64,000 nt of DNA from Paraburkholderia monticola (GCF_001580545.1 NZ_LRBG01000039.1:62001-126000), one strand, 5' to 3'. Shown: positions 8,404 to 17,739, counted from the stretch's first letter. Notes: generated by a model not told the origin, from the letters alone. Made by a program: numbers and translations.

Positions 8404-9302
8404 GTCGTACACCTACGTTGTACGAACCGGCCGGGCCGCTTGGCCGCAAGCGGCAGCGGATCTTTTCGAGCGTCAGTGCGCTGGCCGTGGTCGGCCTGCT
8501 GATCGCGATCGGCATGCGCCTGCAAACGAGCGGACAGTTCGACGCCGACAAGTGGGCGATCTTCCTGCATTGGGGCACCGCGAAGTTTCTGTTCGACGGA
8601 CTGGTCTCGACGATCATGGCGGCGGCCTGCTCGGCGCTGGCCGCGTTCGCGCTGGCGCTGCCGCTCGCGCTAGGGCGGCTGTCGACGCGTGCATGGCTTA
8701 GCCGGCTCGCGGGTGCCTACATCGAATTTTTCCGCGCGATTCCGCTGCTGCTGCTGATCCTGTTCATGGTGATCGAACTGCCGGCGCTTGGCTTCGACTG
8801 GCCGGCGCTCGGTTTCCTCGTGTTCGCGATGGCGCTGCATCATTCGGCGCTGACGGCCGAGGTCGTGCGCGCCGGCATTCTGTCACTGCCGCGCGGACAG
8901 CGCGAGGCGGCGCTCGCGCTCGGCATGCGGCCGTCGCAGGCGATGCTGCACGTGGTGCTGCCGCAGGCGCTGCGCAGCATGCTGCCGGCGCTGATCAGCT
9001 CGTTGCTCGCAATCGTGCAGGACACCTCGCTCGGCTATGTGATCCCCTATGACGAGTTGCTGCATCGCTCTCAGGACGTGTCGAGTTACGCGCCGCAGTC
9101 GCTGCTGCAGGCAGCCTTTATCGTCACGATGATGTATGGCGTGATCAGCGCGGTGCTGCTTTATCTGAAGCGCTGGGTGGTGCGGCGGCAGCGGCGGGCT
9201 GTAGCACGCAGCGCGGCGAAGCGTGCTGGCGCCGGTTCTGCTGATGCCGCGGAAGATTTGCGTCGTTCACAATTAGTTGTAAAAACAGACAGACTGAATT
9301 GA
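8400..9302 (+). CDS. Amino acid ABC transporter permease (second subunit)
   Basis: This 300-residue permease pairs with the preceding one. The coupling loop reads EAALALGMRPSQAMLHVVLPQ. Compared with the first permease it has an extra N-terminal helix (LAVVGLLIAIGMRL) and a longer arginine-rich C-terminal tail after residue 255. Translation from ATG 8400 is coupled to the upstream stop by a four-base overlap; the open frame extends far upstream but only as an out-of-frame reading of the first permease. It is the last gene of the asparaginase/importer operon. Confidence 0.92.
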   Translation: MSRTPTLYEPAGPLGRKRQRIFSSVSALAVVGLLIAIGMRLQTSGQFDADKWAIFLHWGTAKFLFDGLVSTIMAAACSALAAFALALPLALGRLSTRAWLSRLAGAYIEFFRAIPLLLLILFMVIELPALGFDWPALGFLVFAMALHHSALTAEVVRAGILSLPRGQREAALALGMRPSQAMLHVVLPQALRSMLPALISSLLAIVQDTSLGYVIPYDELLHRSQDVSSYAPQSLLQAAFIVTMMYGVISAVLLYLKRWVVRRQRRAVARSAAKRAGAGSADAAEDLRRSQLVVKTDRLN

Positions 9303-9420
9303 TGGCGACGGCGAGTCCATTACACTCGCCGCGGCCAAGAATAAATTGACAAGCCACCCAGACGCGGTAGGATCAACGGAAATCTTTTCCGCGCCTTAAC
9401 GCGCCCACGCGTTCCAAATA

Positions 9421-9450
9421 GTTAAATCGACAGCAAACCGTTAAACCGAC
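9421..9450 (+). repeat. Direct repeat GTTAAAYCGAC upstream of RND operon
   Basis: GTTAAATCGAC (9421-9431) and GTTAAACCGAC (9440-9450) are spaced 19 bases start to start, about two helical turns, in the 196-base gap before the efflux operon. The spacing suits a regulator site. No regulator gene is adjacent, so the binding protein is unknown. Confidence 0.4.
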
Positions 9451-9498
9451 CACCGATCTCACGCGCAAAAAAGACTGCCTTTATCAAAGGAGTTTCTC

Positions 9499-10707
9499 TT
9501 GCTTTGCTCCGCATTCCGCCTGCGTAGTCGTGCCGTATCGCTTCTGATCACCGGTTTGCCCCTCCTGCTTGCCGCCTGCAACGACCGGCAGGCAACCCCC
9601 ACCGCCGCGTCGATGCCACCGGTACCCGTGCTGGTCGAAACGGTTTCCACCACCCCTGTCGCCGATGTCGTCGAGTTGCCGGGCCGCATCGAGGCCGTGC
9701 GCACCGCTGAGATTCGCGCGCGTGTCGATGGCATCGTCCAGCGCACGCTGTATCAGGAAGGCACGGACCTGCCGGCCAACGCCCCGCTCTTCCAGATCGA
9801 CGCGAGCGACTATCGCGCGCAGTTGCAGCAGGCGCAGGCCGCGCTCTCGCGCGCGACCGCCGTGCGCGACAACGCGGCGTCGGTCGTGGATCGATTCAAG
9901 CCGCTGGTCGGCCGTCACGCGGTCAGCGCGCAGGAATACGACGCCGCGCTCGCCACCATGCAGCAGGCCCAGGCCAACGTCTCCGATGCGCAGGCCGCCG
10001 TGTCGCTCGCGCAACTGCGGCTCGATCGTTGCATCGTGCGCACGCCGATCGCCGGGCGCGCGGGCCGCGCGCTCGTCACCGAAGGCGCGCTCGTCAGCGC
10101 GGGCGCGGCCACCCTGCTCACCCAGGTCAACCAGTTGACACCGATCAACGCGGTGTTCACGCAGTCGAACACCGCGATGCTCGACGTCGAGCAGCAGATC
10201 CAGTCGGGCGCGCGCAAGCCGACCAGCATGAAGCACGTCGAGGTGCAATTGATCCTCGCGAACGGCCAGCTCTACAACGAGCCCGGCTTTCTGGACTTCG
10301 CCGATCTGGTCGTCGATCCGTCCACCGGTACGCAGACGGTGCGCGCGCAGTTCGCGAACCCGGACCGCACGCTATTGCCGGGGCAGTTCGTGCGCGGGCG
10401 CATCATCGCGGCGGGCAATCTGCAAGGCATCCGCATTCCCGAGCGCGCGGTGCAGCTCGATAACGGCATCGCGAGCGTCGCGCTGGTCGCCGACGACGGC
10501 ACCGTGATCCGTCGCAACATCGATCTCGGTGAACAGGGCGAAGGACGCTGGACCGTGCGCGATGGCCTGAAGCCGGGCGAGCGGCTGATCGTCGATGGAT
10601 GGCAGAAGGTGCAGCCGGGTCAGCGTGTCGACCCGCAGCCCGCGCCCGCTGCGTCGCCGACGGCGCAGTCGAACGCGTCGCCCGCCCCCGCTTCGACCGC
10701 GCACTGA
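9499..10707 (+). CDS. RND efflux periplasmic adaptor lipoprotein
   Basis: This 402-residue protein is the membrane fusion (adaptor) subunit of an RND pump. A lipoprotein signal peptide ends in LLAAC (C31). The mature protein has the split biotinyl-lipoyl halves around a coiled-coil hairpin: residues about 70-100 (EIRARVDGIVQRTLY) and 165-200, with an Ala/Gln-rich coiled coil (QLQQAQAALSRA) between. The start is TTG 9499, supported by AAAGGAG six bases upstream; no ATG fits. It is followed by the pump gene after 11 bases. Substrates are unknown. Confidence 0.92.
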   Translation: MLCSAFRLRSRAVSLLITGLPLLLAACNDRQATPTAASMPPVPVLVETVSTTPVADVVELPGRIEAVRTAEIRARVDGIVQRTLYQEGTDLPANAPLFQIDASDYRAQLQQAQAALSRATAVRDNAASVVDRFKPLVGRHAVSAQEYDAALATMQQAQANVSDAQAAVSLAQLRLDRCIVRTPIAGRAGRALVTEGALVSAGAATLLTQVNQLTPINAVFTQSNTAMLDVEQQIQSGARKPTSMKHVEVQLILANGQLYNEPGFLDFADLVVDPSTGTQTVRAQFANPDRTLLPGQFVRGRIIAAGNLQGIRIPERAVQLDNGIASVALVADDGTVIRRNIDLGEQGEGRWTVRDGLKPGERLIVDGWQKVQPGQRVDPQPAPAASPTAQSNASPAPASTAH

Positions 10708-10718
10708 CGGGCTCGCCG

Positions 10719-13700
10719 ATGAATCGATTCTTCGTTGCACGGCCGGTTTTCGCGTGGGTCATCGCCCTTTTCATCGTGCTGTTCGGCGCGATCGCGCTCG
10801 CGCTGCTGCCGGTCGAGCAGTACCCCGACGTCGCGCCGCCGTCGCTCAGCATCACCGCGGCCTTTAGCGGCGCCGACGCGAGCACGCTCGAGCGCACCGT
10901 CACCTCGATCATCGAAGACGAGATGAACGGCATCGAGAATTTTCTCTACATGTCGTCGGTCAGCCGCTCGAACGGCACGATGCAGATCACCGTGGTGCTG
11001 AAGCCCGGCACCAATCTCGACATCGCGCGCACCCAGGTGCAGGACCGTCTGAGCCGCGTCGAGCCGCGCCTGCCGCTCGAAGTCCGGCAGGTCGGCGTGC
11101 GCGTGACGAAGGCATCGTCGGGCTTTCTGATGCTGCTCGCGCTGCAGGCGACCGACGGCACCACCAGCGCCGTCGCGATGGGCAACTTCGCGTCGAACAA
11201 CATCGTCAACGAGTTGCGCCGGATCGACGGCGTCGGCGACGTGCAGTTGTTCGGCTCGTCGTACGCGATGCGGATCTGGCTCGATCCGCGCAAGCTTGCG
11301 GGCTTCGGCCTGTCGGCCAGCGAGGTGCTGCAGGCGATCCAGGAGCAGAACAGCCAGACCGCGGGCGGCGGCCTCGGTGACCAGCCGATCGCGCCACACT
11401 CCGAATTCAGCGCGCAAATCGTCACGCAAAGCCGTTTCTCGACGCCCGAGCAGTTCCGCGAAATCATCGTGCGCGCGAATCCGGATGGCTCGACGGTGCG
11501 GGTGGGCGACGTCGCGCGCGTCGAGCTCGGCAACGACAGCTATGGCAATCGCCTGAGCGTCAACGGCAAGGCGTCGGCCGGTATCGCGATCCAGCTCGCG
11601 AGCGGTGCGAACGCGCTCGCGGTCGCCAACGCCGTGCGCCAGCGCATGACCGAATTGCAGCCGATCTTCCCGCGCGGCGTGACGTGGGCCGTGCCATTCG
11701 ACACCACGCCGTTCATCACGACCTCGGTACACGGCGTGATCCGCACGATGGTCGAGGCGCTGCTGCTCGTGACCGTCGTGGTGTTCCTGTTCCTGCAGGA
11801 CTGGCGCGCGACCGTGATCCCGACGATCGTCGTGCCGATCGCGCTGATCGGCACCTGCGCGGGGCTCTATCTGTTCGGGCTGTCGATCAACATTCTGTCG
11901 CTGTTCGGCATGGTGGTCGCGATCGGTATCCTCAACGACGACGCGATCGTCGTCGTCGAAAACGTCGCGCGCATCATGCGCGAGGAAGGGCTCAGCGCGC
12001 CGCGCGCGACCGTGAAAGCGGTCGGGCAGATATCGGGCGCGGCGATCGCGAGTACGCTCGTGCTCGTCGCGGTGTTCATTCCGATGGCGTTTTTTCCGGG
12101 CTCGACGGGCGGCATCTACCGGCAGTTCTCGGTCACGCTCGCGGTGTCGATCTTGCTGTCGACGCTGCTGGCGCTGACGCTCGGCGCCGCGTTGTGCGCG
12201 GCCTTGTTGCGCAGAGAGGCGGCCGCCAATGAGCGGCCGAAGAATGCGGCGTCGCGACTATTGCACCGCGTGTTCGACGGCTTCAATCGCGGGCTCGACG
12301 CGGGCACCACGCGCTACATCGGCGGTGTCGACTCGATGTTGCGCTCGCCTTTGCGCTGGATCCTGGTGTTCGTCGCGGCCTGCGCGATCACCGTGTTTTT
12401 CTTCATGCGGCTGCCAACCGGTTTTCTGCCGACCGAGGACCAGGGGCATATTTTCATCACGTACACCGGTGCGCCGGGTTCGACCGAGCAGCGCACGCAA
12501 CATGCGATCGACCAGGTCGAGGCGTTCTTGCGGCAGCAGCCGCAGGTGCGCAACGTCGCGTCTGTGACGGGTTTCAGCTTCTTCGGCCAGGGGCAATCGG
12601 CGGCACTGTCGTTCGTCGATCTGAAGCCCTGGGACGAGCGCTCGGGCGAGGCGAATTCGGCGAGCGCGCTGGTGCGTCGCGCGAATGGCGCGTTCCGGCA
12701 GATTCCCGAAGCGATCATCTTCGCGCTCGACCCACCGCCGATCCCGTCGCTCGGCAATGCGACCGGCTTCACGATGAAGATCCAGGATCGCAGCGGCGTC
12801 GGCGGCGAAGCGCTGCAACAGGCGGCTCGGCGCATGATGATCGAGGCGTCGCAGAGTCCTGTGCTCGCGGGCGTGCGCGCCGAGGGCATGCCGGAGGCGC
12901 CGCAACTCTACGTCGAAATCGACCGCGTGAAGGCGCGCGCGCTGGGTCTGCAGATCGGTCAGGTCAACCAGGCGCTCGCGCTGACGTTCGGCTCGAACTA
13001 CGTGAACGACTTCGTGTTCGAGGGCAATGTGCTGCGCGTGCTGTTGCAGGCGGACGCCGAGCAACGGATGCGCGCCGAGGATGTGACCTCGCTGCGCTTG
13101 CGCAACAACCGCGGCGAGATGGTGCCGTTCTCGTCGTTCACCCGCGTGCGCTGGATTTCCGGGCCGCAGCAGCTCGAACGCTATAACGGCTTTCCGTCGG
13201 CGACACTGTCGGGTCAGGCCGCGCCCGGCCGTTCGAGCGGCGCGGCGATCGCCGAGATGGAGCGCATCGCCTCGCACGTGTTGACCGGCAACCTGACCTA
13301 CGAATGGACCGGCACCGCGTTCGAGGAAAAACAGGCGGCCGGCCAGATCGGCATGCTGCTGGGCTTGTCGCTCGTGGTCGTGTTCCTGCTGCTCGCGGCG
13401 CTGTACGAAAGCTGGGCGATTCCGGTGGCGGTGTTGCTGATCATCCCGTTCGGCGTGATCGGCGCGGTGGTGCTGACGATGCTGCGTGGACTGTCCGCGG
13501 ACGTGTACTTCAACATCGGCCTCGTGACGATCATCGGCCTCGCCGCGAAGAACGCGATTCTGATCGTCGAGTTCGCGATCAAGGAGGAATCCGAAGGAAA
13601 AGACGCGCTGGCGGCTGCGAAAAACGGCGCGCAGCAGCGCCTGCGCCCTATTCTGATGACGAGCGTCACGTTCGTGCTGGGGATGCTGCCGCTCGTGCTC

Positions 13701-13904
13701 GCGACCGGCGCGGGCGCGGCGAGCCGGCGCGCGGTCGGCACCGGCGTGATGGGCAGCATGCTGACCGCGACGATGTTCGGCATCTTCTTTACGCCGCTAT
13801 TCTATGTGGCCGCGCGCCGCTGGCTGAGCCGCAAGAAACGCAGCATCGATCTCGACGATGACGATCTGCCGACGGAGCTGGGTGGAGGACAGCGCGATGC
13901 CTAA
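10719..13904 (+). CDS. HAE1-family RND multidrug efflux pump
   Basis: This 1061-residue inner-membrane protein is a full-length hydrophobe/amphiphile exporter of the AcrB/MexB type that drives drug efflux by proton exchange. It starts with the usual MNRFFVARPVFAWVIALFI. The proton-relay aspartates are in NDDAIVVVENV of TM4 (equivalent of AcrB D407/D408), and the TM10 lysine is in GLAAKNAILIVEFA. The typical FFxxLPxGFLPTEDQG segment follows the second TM block start (about residue 560). ATG 10719 is used rather than earlier in-frame codons because the family begins exactly here. Its 3' end overlaps the outer-membrane gene by eight bases. Confidence 0.95.
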   Translation: MNRFFVARPVFAWVIALFIVLFGAIALALLPVEQYPDVAPPSLSITAAFSGADASTLERTVTSIIEDEMNGIENFLYMSSVSRSNGTMQITVVLKPGTNLDIARTQVQDRLSRVEPRLPLEVRQVGVRVTKASSGFLMLLALQATDGTTSAVAMGNFASNNIVNELRRIDGVGDVQLFGSSYAMRIWLDPRKLAGFGLSASEVLQAIQEQNSQTAGGGLGDQPIAPHSEFSAQIVTQSRFSTPEQFREIIVRANPDGSTVRVGDVARVELGNDSYGNRLSVNGKASAGIAIQLASGANALAVANAVRQRMTELQPIFPRGVTWAVPFDTTPFITTSVHGVIRTMVEALLLVTVVVFLFLQDWRATVIPTIVVPIALIGTCAGLYLFGLSINILSLFGMVVAIGILNDDAIVVVENVARIMREEGLSAPRATVKAVGQISGAAIASTLVLVAVFIPMAFFPGSTGGIYRQFSVTLAVSILLSTLLALTLGAALCAALLRREAAANERPKNAASRLLHRVFDGFNRGLDAGTTRYIGGVDSMLRSPLRWILVFVAACAITVFFFMRLPTGFLPTEDQGHIFITYTGAPGSTEQRTQHAIDQVEAFLRQQPQVRNVASVTGFSFFGQGQSAALSFVDLKPWDERSGEANSASALVRRANGAFRQIPEAIIFALDPPPIPSLGNATGFTMKIQDRSGVGGEALQQAARRMMIEASQSPVLAGVRAEGMPEAPQLYVEIDRVKARALGLQIGQVNQALALTFGSNYVNDFVFEGNVLRVLLQADAEQRMRAEDVTSLRLRNNRGEMVPFSSFTRVRWISGPQQLERYNGFPSATLSGQAAPGRSSGAAIAEMERIASHVLTGNLTYEWTGTAFEEKQAAGQIGMLLGLSLVVVFLLLAALYESWAIPVAVLLIIPFGVIGAVVLTMLRGLSADVYFNIGLVTIIGLAAKNAILIVEFAIKEESEGKDALAAAKNGAQQRLRPILMTSVTFVLGMLPLVLATGAGAASRRAVGTGVMGSMLTATMFGIFFTPLFYVAARRWLSRKKRSIDLDDDDLPTELGGGQRDA

Positions 13905-15390
13905 GTGCCTTCATCAGTGCCTTCATCAGCGCCTGCTGTTACCCCTGCTCTGCTGCTCGCTCGCCGCGTGCAATTTCGCGCCGAAGTATCAGCAGCCCTC
14001 TCTGCCGATCGCCGATCACTTCGACATGACCGAGGCAGCCACGTCGGGCACCGCGCATCTGGCAGGCGAAGTCGACTGGCAGACGTTCTTCGCCGATCCG
14101 CAACTGAAGCTGCTGATCGAGACGGCGCTCGAGCGCAACCGCGATCTCGCCGCGTCGATCGCACGGATCGAGCAGGCGCGTGCGTTCTATCGCATCCAGA
14201 ATGCCGCGCGTTTGCCGCAGGTCAATGCGAACGGCAGCGCGACCCGCACCAAGGCGCCGCTCGGTTCGTTCGATCCCGAGTTCGACAACACCGACATCTC
14301 GGTCCAGTTCAACCAGTACAACGTGCAGGCCGCGGTGACGTCGTTCGAACTCGACTTCTGGGGGCGCGTACGCAACTCCAGCGAAGCGGCACGGCGCCGG
14401 TATCTGGCGAGCGTCGAGGCACAGCACGCGTTCCGCTTGTCGCTGATCGGCAATGTCGCGTCGAACTACTACGCGATCCGCTCGGGCGAGGAAGGAATCG
14501 AGCTGGCGCAACAGACGCTCGAGAGCCGCCGCTACGCGCTCGACGTCGCGAAGCTGCGGCTCGACGCGGGCGTCACCTCGTCGGTCGACTACGACCAGGC
14601 CGCCATTCTCGTCACGCAGGCGCAGACGCAACTGGCGGAACTGCAACGGACCACCGCGCAGCAGCGTCATCTGCTCGAGGTGCTGATTGGCGGGCCGCTT
14701 GCCGAGTCGCTACCGCACGCGCCGCCGATCGCCGACGCCGCGCAGTTCCGCGAGCTCGATGCGGGCTTGCCGTCCGCGTTGCTGATCGACCGGCCGGACA
14801 TCCAGCAGGCCGAGCAGCAGCTGCGCGCGGCCGATGCCGACATCGGCGTCGCGCGCGCGGACTTCTTTCCGCGCATCGCGTTGACGGGTAGCTTCGGGTA
14901 TGTGTCGCCGGAACTGAGCGATCTGTTCGTACCGGCCAAGCAGGCGTGGTCGTTCGGCGCGCTGGTCGGCATGCCGATCTTCGACGCGGGACAGCGCCAG
15001 GCGCAACTATCGGCGGCGCGAGCGCGGCGCGACGAGCTGGTCGCGGATTATCAGCGCACCGTGCAGAACGCGTTCCGTGAGGTGTCCGATGCGTTGGTCG
15101 CGCGGCAACGCTACAAGGAGCAGATTGCGGCGCAGGAAGATGCGGTGCAAGCGCAGCGGCTACTCGCCGAAACGGCTCAGTTGCGCTACGACAATGGAAT
15201 CTCGATCTATCTCGAGGTAGTGGATGCGCGACGCAATCAATTTGCCGCCGAGCAGCAACTGATCCAGCTTCGGGCGACGGCGTTGCAGAATGGGGTGTCG
15301 CTCTACGTCGCGTTGGGAGGCGGACCCGACGAGCCGCCGAACGTATCGCACAGCACGTCTCACGCGGATGGGGTCCAGCCGTCCAACTGA
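13897..15390 (+). CDS. NodT-family outer membrane efflux lipoprotein
   Basis: This 497-residue protein is the outer-membrane channel of the tripartite pump. A lipoprotein signal ends in SLAAC (C25) followed by NFAPKYQQP, which is typical of the NodT/OprM family. Two outer membrane efflux repeats follow, with the marker segments LIETALERNRDLAASI and IGVARADFFPRIALTGSFG. ATG 13897 has GGTGGAGGA upstream and overlaps the pump stop. The signal peptide begins with a tandem duplication (CLHQCLHQ) encoded by a perfect 12-base repeat. Confidence 0.93.
   Translation: MPKCLHQCLHQRLLLPLLCCSLAACNFAPKYQQPSLPIADHFDMTEAATSGTAHLAGEVDWQTFFADPQLKLLIETALERNRDLAASIARIEQARAFYRIQNAARLPQVNANGSATRTKAPLGSFDPEFDNTDISVQFNQYNVQAAVTSFELDFWGRVRNSSEAARRRYLASVEAQHAFRLSLIGNVASNYYAIRSGEEGIELAQQTLESRRYALDVAKLRLDAGVTSSVDYDQAAILVTQAQTQLAELQRTTAQQRHLLEVLIGGPLAESLPHAPPIADAAQFRELDAGLPSALLIDRPDIQQAEQQLRAADADIGVARADFFPRIALTGSFGYVSPELSDLFVPAKQAWSFGALVGMPIFDAGQRQAQLSAARARRDELVADYQRTVQNAFREVSDALVARQRYKEQIAAQEDAVQAQRLLAETAQLRYDNGISIYLEVVDARRNQFAAEQQLIQLRATALQNGVSLYVALGGGPDEPPNVSHSTSHADGVQPSN
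13904..13927 (+). repeat. 12-base tandem duplication in signal peptide
   Basis: AGTGCCTTCATC occurs twice head to tail, encoding CLHQ twice in the n-region of the outer-membrane lipoprotein signal peptide. It starts at the last base of the pump stop codon. It is likely a recent in-frame slippage duplication. Confidence 0.8.
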
Positions 15391-15443
15391 GGCACGCGCG
15401 CTACTTCAGCGCGCCGTGCCCGCCGCCGGCATTGCACCGGCGG
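15391..15443. terminator. Two hairpins between convergent genes
   Basis: GGCACGCGCGCT pairs with AGCGCGCCGTGCC (one bulged C) at 15391-15420, and CCGCCGG pairs with CCGGCGG at 15423-15443. Neither has a good T-tract. They sit between the convergent outer-membrane channel and protease genes and probably serve both directions. Confidence 0.5.
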
Positions 15444-15453
15444 GGTCTACTCA

Positions 15454-16872
15454 TCAGCCGAGCGTCACTTCTACCGACGCTTCCGCCCCGTCGCGCACCA
15501 CGGTGACGGACACGCTGTCGTCCGCCTGAGCGATCATGCGGCGCAGTTGCTCGACGCCGCGGACCACTTTGCCGTCGACGGCAACGATGATGTCGCCTGC
15601 CTGAATGCCGGCTTCCGCGGCCGGACCGGTGGCCTGCTGCACCACCACGCCGCCGGGCAACTGCGCTTCCTGCTGCTCGTCCTGGGTCAGCGGACGCACG
15701 GCGACGCCAAGACGCGGACGGTTTTGCTGCTGCGGCTGTTCCTGCTGCTGTTCGCGCGGCTCGGCCGACGCCAGGTCCGACGCCTGCTGCGTGCCCACCG
15801 TCACCGACAGCTTGCGTTCGCCGCCGTTGCGCCACACGCTGATCGTCGCTGCGCTGCCAGGCGACAGCTGGGCGACCTGCCCGACCAACTCCATGGCATT
15901 ACCGATGTGCTTGCCGTTCACGCCGACGATCACGTCGCCCTTGCGCAGGCCAGCCGCCTGGGCGGGGCCATTCGGATCGACCGAACCGACCAGTGCGCCG
16001 CCCGTCGAGTCGAGGCCGAGCGCCTTCGCCTTGTCGGCGCTGAGCGGCTGTACGCCCACGCCGATGCGGCCGCGGGTCACGTGACCGGTGCTCACGAGCT
16101 GGTCTTTCACATGCATCGCTGCGTCGATCGGAATCGCGAACGACAGGCCCTGGAAGCCGCCGGTGCGCGAGTAGATCATCGAGTTGATGCCGATCACTTC
16201 GCCGTTCAGATTGAACAGCGGACCACCCGAGTTGCCTGGATTGACGGGCACGTCGGTCTGGATGAACGGGATCGGGCTGTCGTCGGACATCGAGCGCGAT
16301 TTCGCGCTGATGATCCCCGAGGTCACCGTGCTGTCGAAACCGTACGGCGAGCCGATCGCCACGACCCATTCGCCGACCTTGCTGCTGTCCGGGTTGCCGA
16401 TCTTCACGGTCGGCAGATTCGTCGCGTCGATCTTCACGACGGCCACGTCGGTCGCCTTGTCCTTGCCGATCACGCGCGCGTGGAATTCGCGGCCGTCGGT
16501 CAGCTTCACGCTCACGCTGGTCGCGCCGTCGACGACGTGATTGTTGGTCAGGATGTAACCGTCCTGGCTGATGATGAAGCCCGAGCCCAGCGCTTCGCCG
16601 CCGCTCTTGCGTTGACCGTTTTCGTCGACGGTCGCGGCTTCTTTCACGCCGATATGCACGACCGCCGGACCATAGCGCGACACGATGCCCGAGAAGTCCG
16701 GTGCCGACGAGCGCGAGCCGACGATATCGGCCGCCGCGTGCAGCGACGACGTCGGGCCCTGCGTGGTGTTCACGGACGCATCGGCAGTGCGATGGCTGAG
16801 CGCATATGCGCCGCCGAATGCGAGGACGACGCAGATCGCAGCGCTACCGCGCCAATAATTTTTGGTGGTCAT
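15454..16872 (-). CDS. Do/HtrA-type periplasmic serine protease
   Basis: This 472-residue protease degrades misfolded envelope proteins. An N-terminal membrane/signal segment (residues about 9-26) leads to a trypsin-like domain with the catalytic triad H112 (LTNNHVVDG), D142 (KATDVAVVKID) and S215 (NPGNSGGPLF). Two PDZ domains follow (about residues 265-350 and 385-470), each with a GL or GI-type carboxylate loop and a GDVI or GDII motif. Between them is a Gln/Glu-rich linker (EQQQEQPQQQ, about residues 360-370). All expected parts are present. The gene stands alone on the minus strand and is convergent with the efflux operon. Confidence 0.93.
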   Translation of the reverse strand: MTTKNYWRGSAAICVVLAFGGAYALSHRTADASVNTTQGPTSSLHAAADIVGSRSSAPDFSGIVSRYGPAVVHIGVKEAATVDENGQRKSGGEALGSGFIISQDGYILTNNHVVDGATSVSVKLTDGREFHARVIGKDKATDVAVVKIDATNLPTVKIGNPDSSKVGEWVVAIGSPYGFDSTVTSGIISAKSRSMSDDSPIPFIQTDVPVNPGNSGGPLFNLNGEVIGINSMIYSRTGGFQGLSFAIPIDAAMHVKDQLVSTGHVTRGRIGVGVQPLSADKAKALGLDSTGGALVGSVDPNGPAQAAGLRKGDVIVGVNGKHIGNAMELVGQVAQLSPGSAATISVWRNGGERKLSVTVGTQQASDLASAEPREQQQEQPQQQNRPRLGVAVRPLTQDEQQEAQLPGGVVVQQATGPAAEAGIQAGDIIVAVDGKVVRGVEQLRRMIAQADDSVSVTVVRDGAEASVEVTLG

Positions 16873-17217
16873 AGTCAGGGAATGTTGCGGAGGGTTACGT
16901 GGTGGATGCGTAATTTAGGCGCCTCCACTTAAAGCAGGCTTAAAGATGGTGTTCGATCGGAATCAGCGCGCGAGCCTTGATTTATGGACCAGTTGCGCGT
17001 ATTGAGCGCTTGGCGAGTATTGCGCGATTGACGCGATCGTTGCACAGGCATCGTTCGTACTTTCAGCGGCGGCGGCGCGGCGCAATGTCGTGCCGGACCA
17101 GTAATTTCCCCAGGATTGACCCCGCCGAAACCGGTTCCGATAATAGCCATATGGTGGACTTCGTATCCACAATGTGGACATGAAGTTTTTTCAGCACACT
17201 TCGCGAGGAACTTCCCC
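16873..17217. other. Divergent intergenic region
   Basis: This 345-base stretch separates the protease gene from the cupin operon and holds both promoters. No gene is supported. Its right end carries the GTGGA/TCCAC operator-like cluster described separately, and the AGGAA Shine-Dalgarno of the cupin gene. Confidence 0.5.
17154..17178. promoter_or_regulatory. Operator-like palindrome (possible IclR site)
   Basis: TCCACA-A-TGTGGA (17166-17178) is a perfect 6-1-6 palindrome, and a further GTGGA half-site at 17154-17158 makes a second inverted pair with the TCCAC at 17166. It lies 40-60 bases before the cupin start. The cluster's own IclR-family regulator three genes downstream is the natural candidate to bind it; IclR family operators are often 13-15 base palindromes. 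Binding is inference. Confidence 0.5.
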
Positions 17218-17739
17218 ATGCCCGACGCCGATCAATCCGCCCTGACGCCTTACCAGTTGCCGTTCCCGAAGGAAGCGCAAAAGGAAATCGTCGTGCCTTT
17301 CGCGATTCCGACCGACGAACGCGTCTGGGTTCCGCAGGCCGAAAACGTGTCGTTTCGCCCGCTGTGCCTGAATGCGTCGCAGGGATACTGGATGAATCTG
17401 CTGCGTGTACGCCGCTCGGGCGTGCTGAGCCGGCATCGTCATCCGCAGGGCGTGCACGGCATGGTGCTCAAGGGCCGCTGGCGTTATCTCGAACACGACT
17501 GGGTCGCCACCGAAGGCAGCTACGTCTACGAGCCGCCGGGCGAAACGCATACGCTCTTCGTGCCCGAGGACGTCGAGGAAATGATCACGTACTTCCAGGT
17601 CAACGGCGTGATGTTCTATTGCGATCCGTACGGCAACTACACCGGCTACGAAGACGTCTTCACGAAGATCGACATGTGCCGCAAGCACTACGCGACGGTC
17701 GGCCTCGGGGAAGACTACGTCGACCAGTTCATCCGCTAG
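17218..17739 (+). CDS. Cupin, 2,4'-dihydroxyacetophenone dioxygenase-like
   Basis: This 173-residue single-domain cupin resembles the 2,4'-dihydroxyacetophenone dioxygenase / acetylacetone-cleaving enzyme group, metal-dependent enzymes that cleave C-C bonds with oxygen. Cupin motif 1 reads RHRHPQGVHGMVLKG (about residues 75-89), giving histidine metal ligands, and motif 2 reads PPGETHTLFV (about 114-123), giving another histidine. ATG 17218 has GAGGAACT upstream. It leads an operon with an MFS importer, an SDR dehydrogenase and an IclR regulator, consistent with catabolism of a carboxylate or carbonyl compound. The real substrate cannot be told from the sequence. Confidence 0.8.
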   Translation: MPDADQSALTPYQLPFPKEAQKEIVVPFAIPTDERVWVPQAENVSFRPLCLNASQGYWMNLLRVRRSGVLSRHRHPQGVHGMVLKGRWRYLEHDWVATEGSYVYEPPGETHTLFVPEDVEEMITYFQVNGVMFYCDPYGNYTGYEDVFTKIDMCRKHYATVGLGEDYVDQFIR

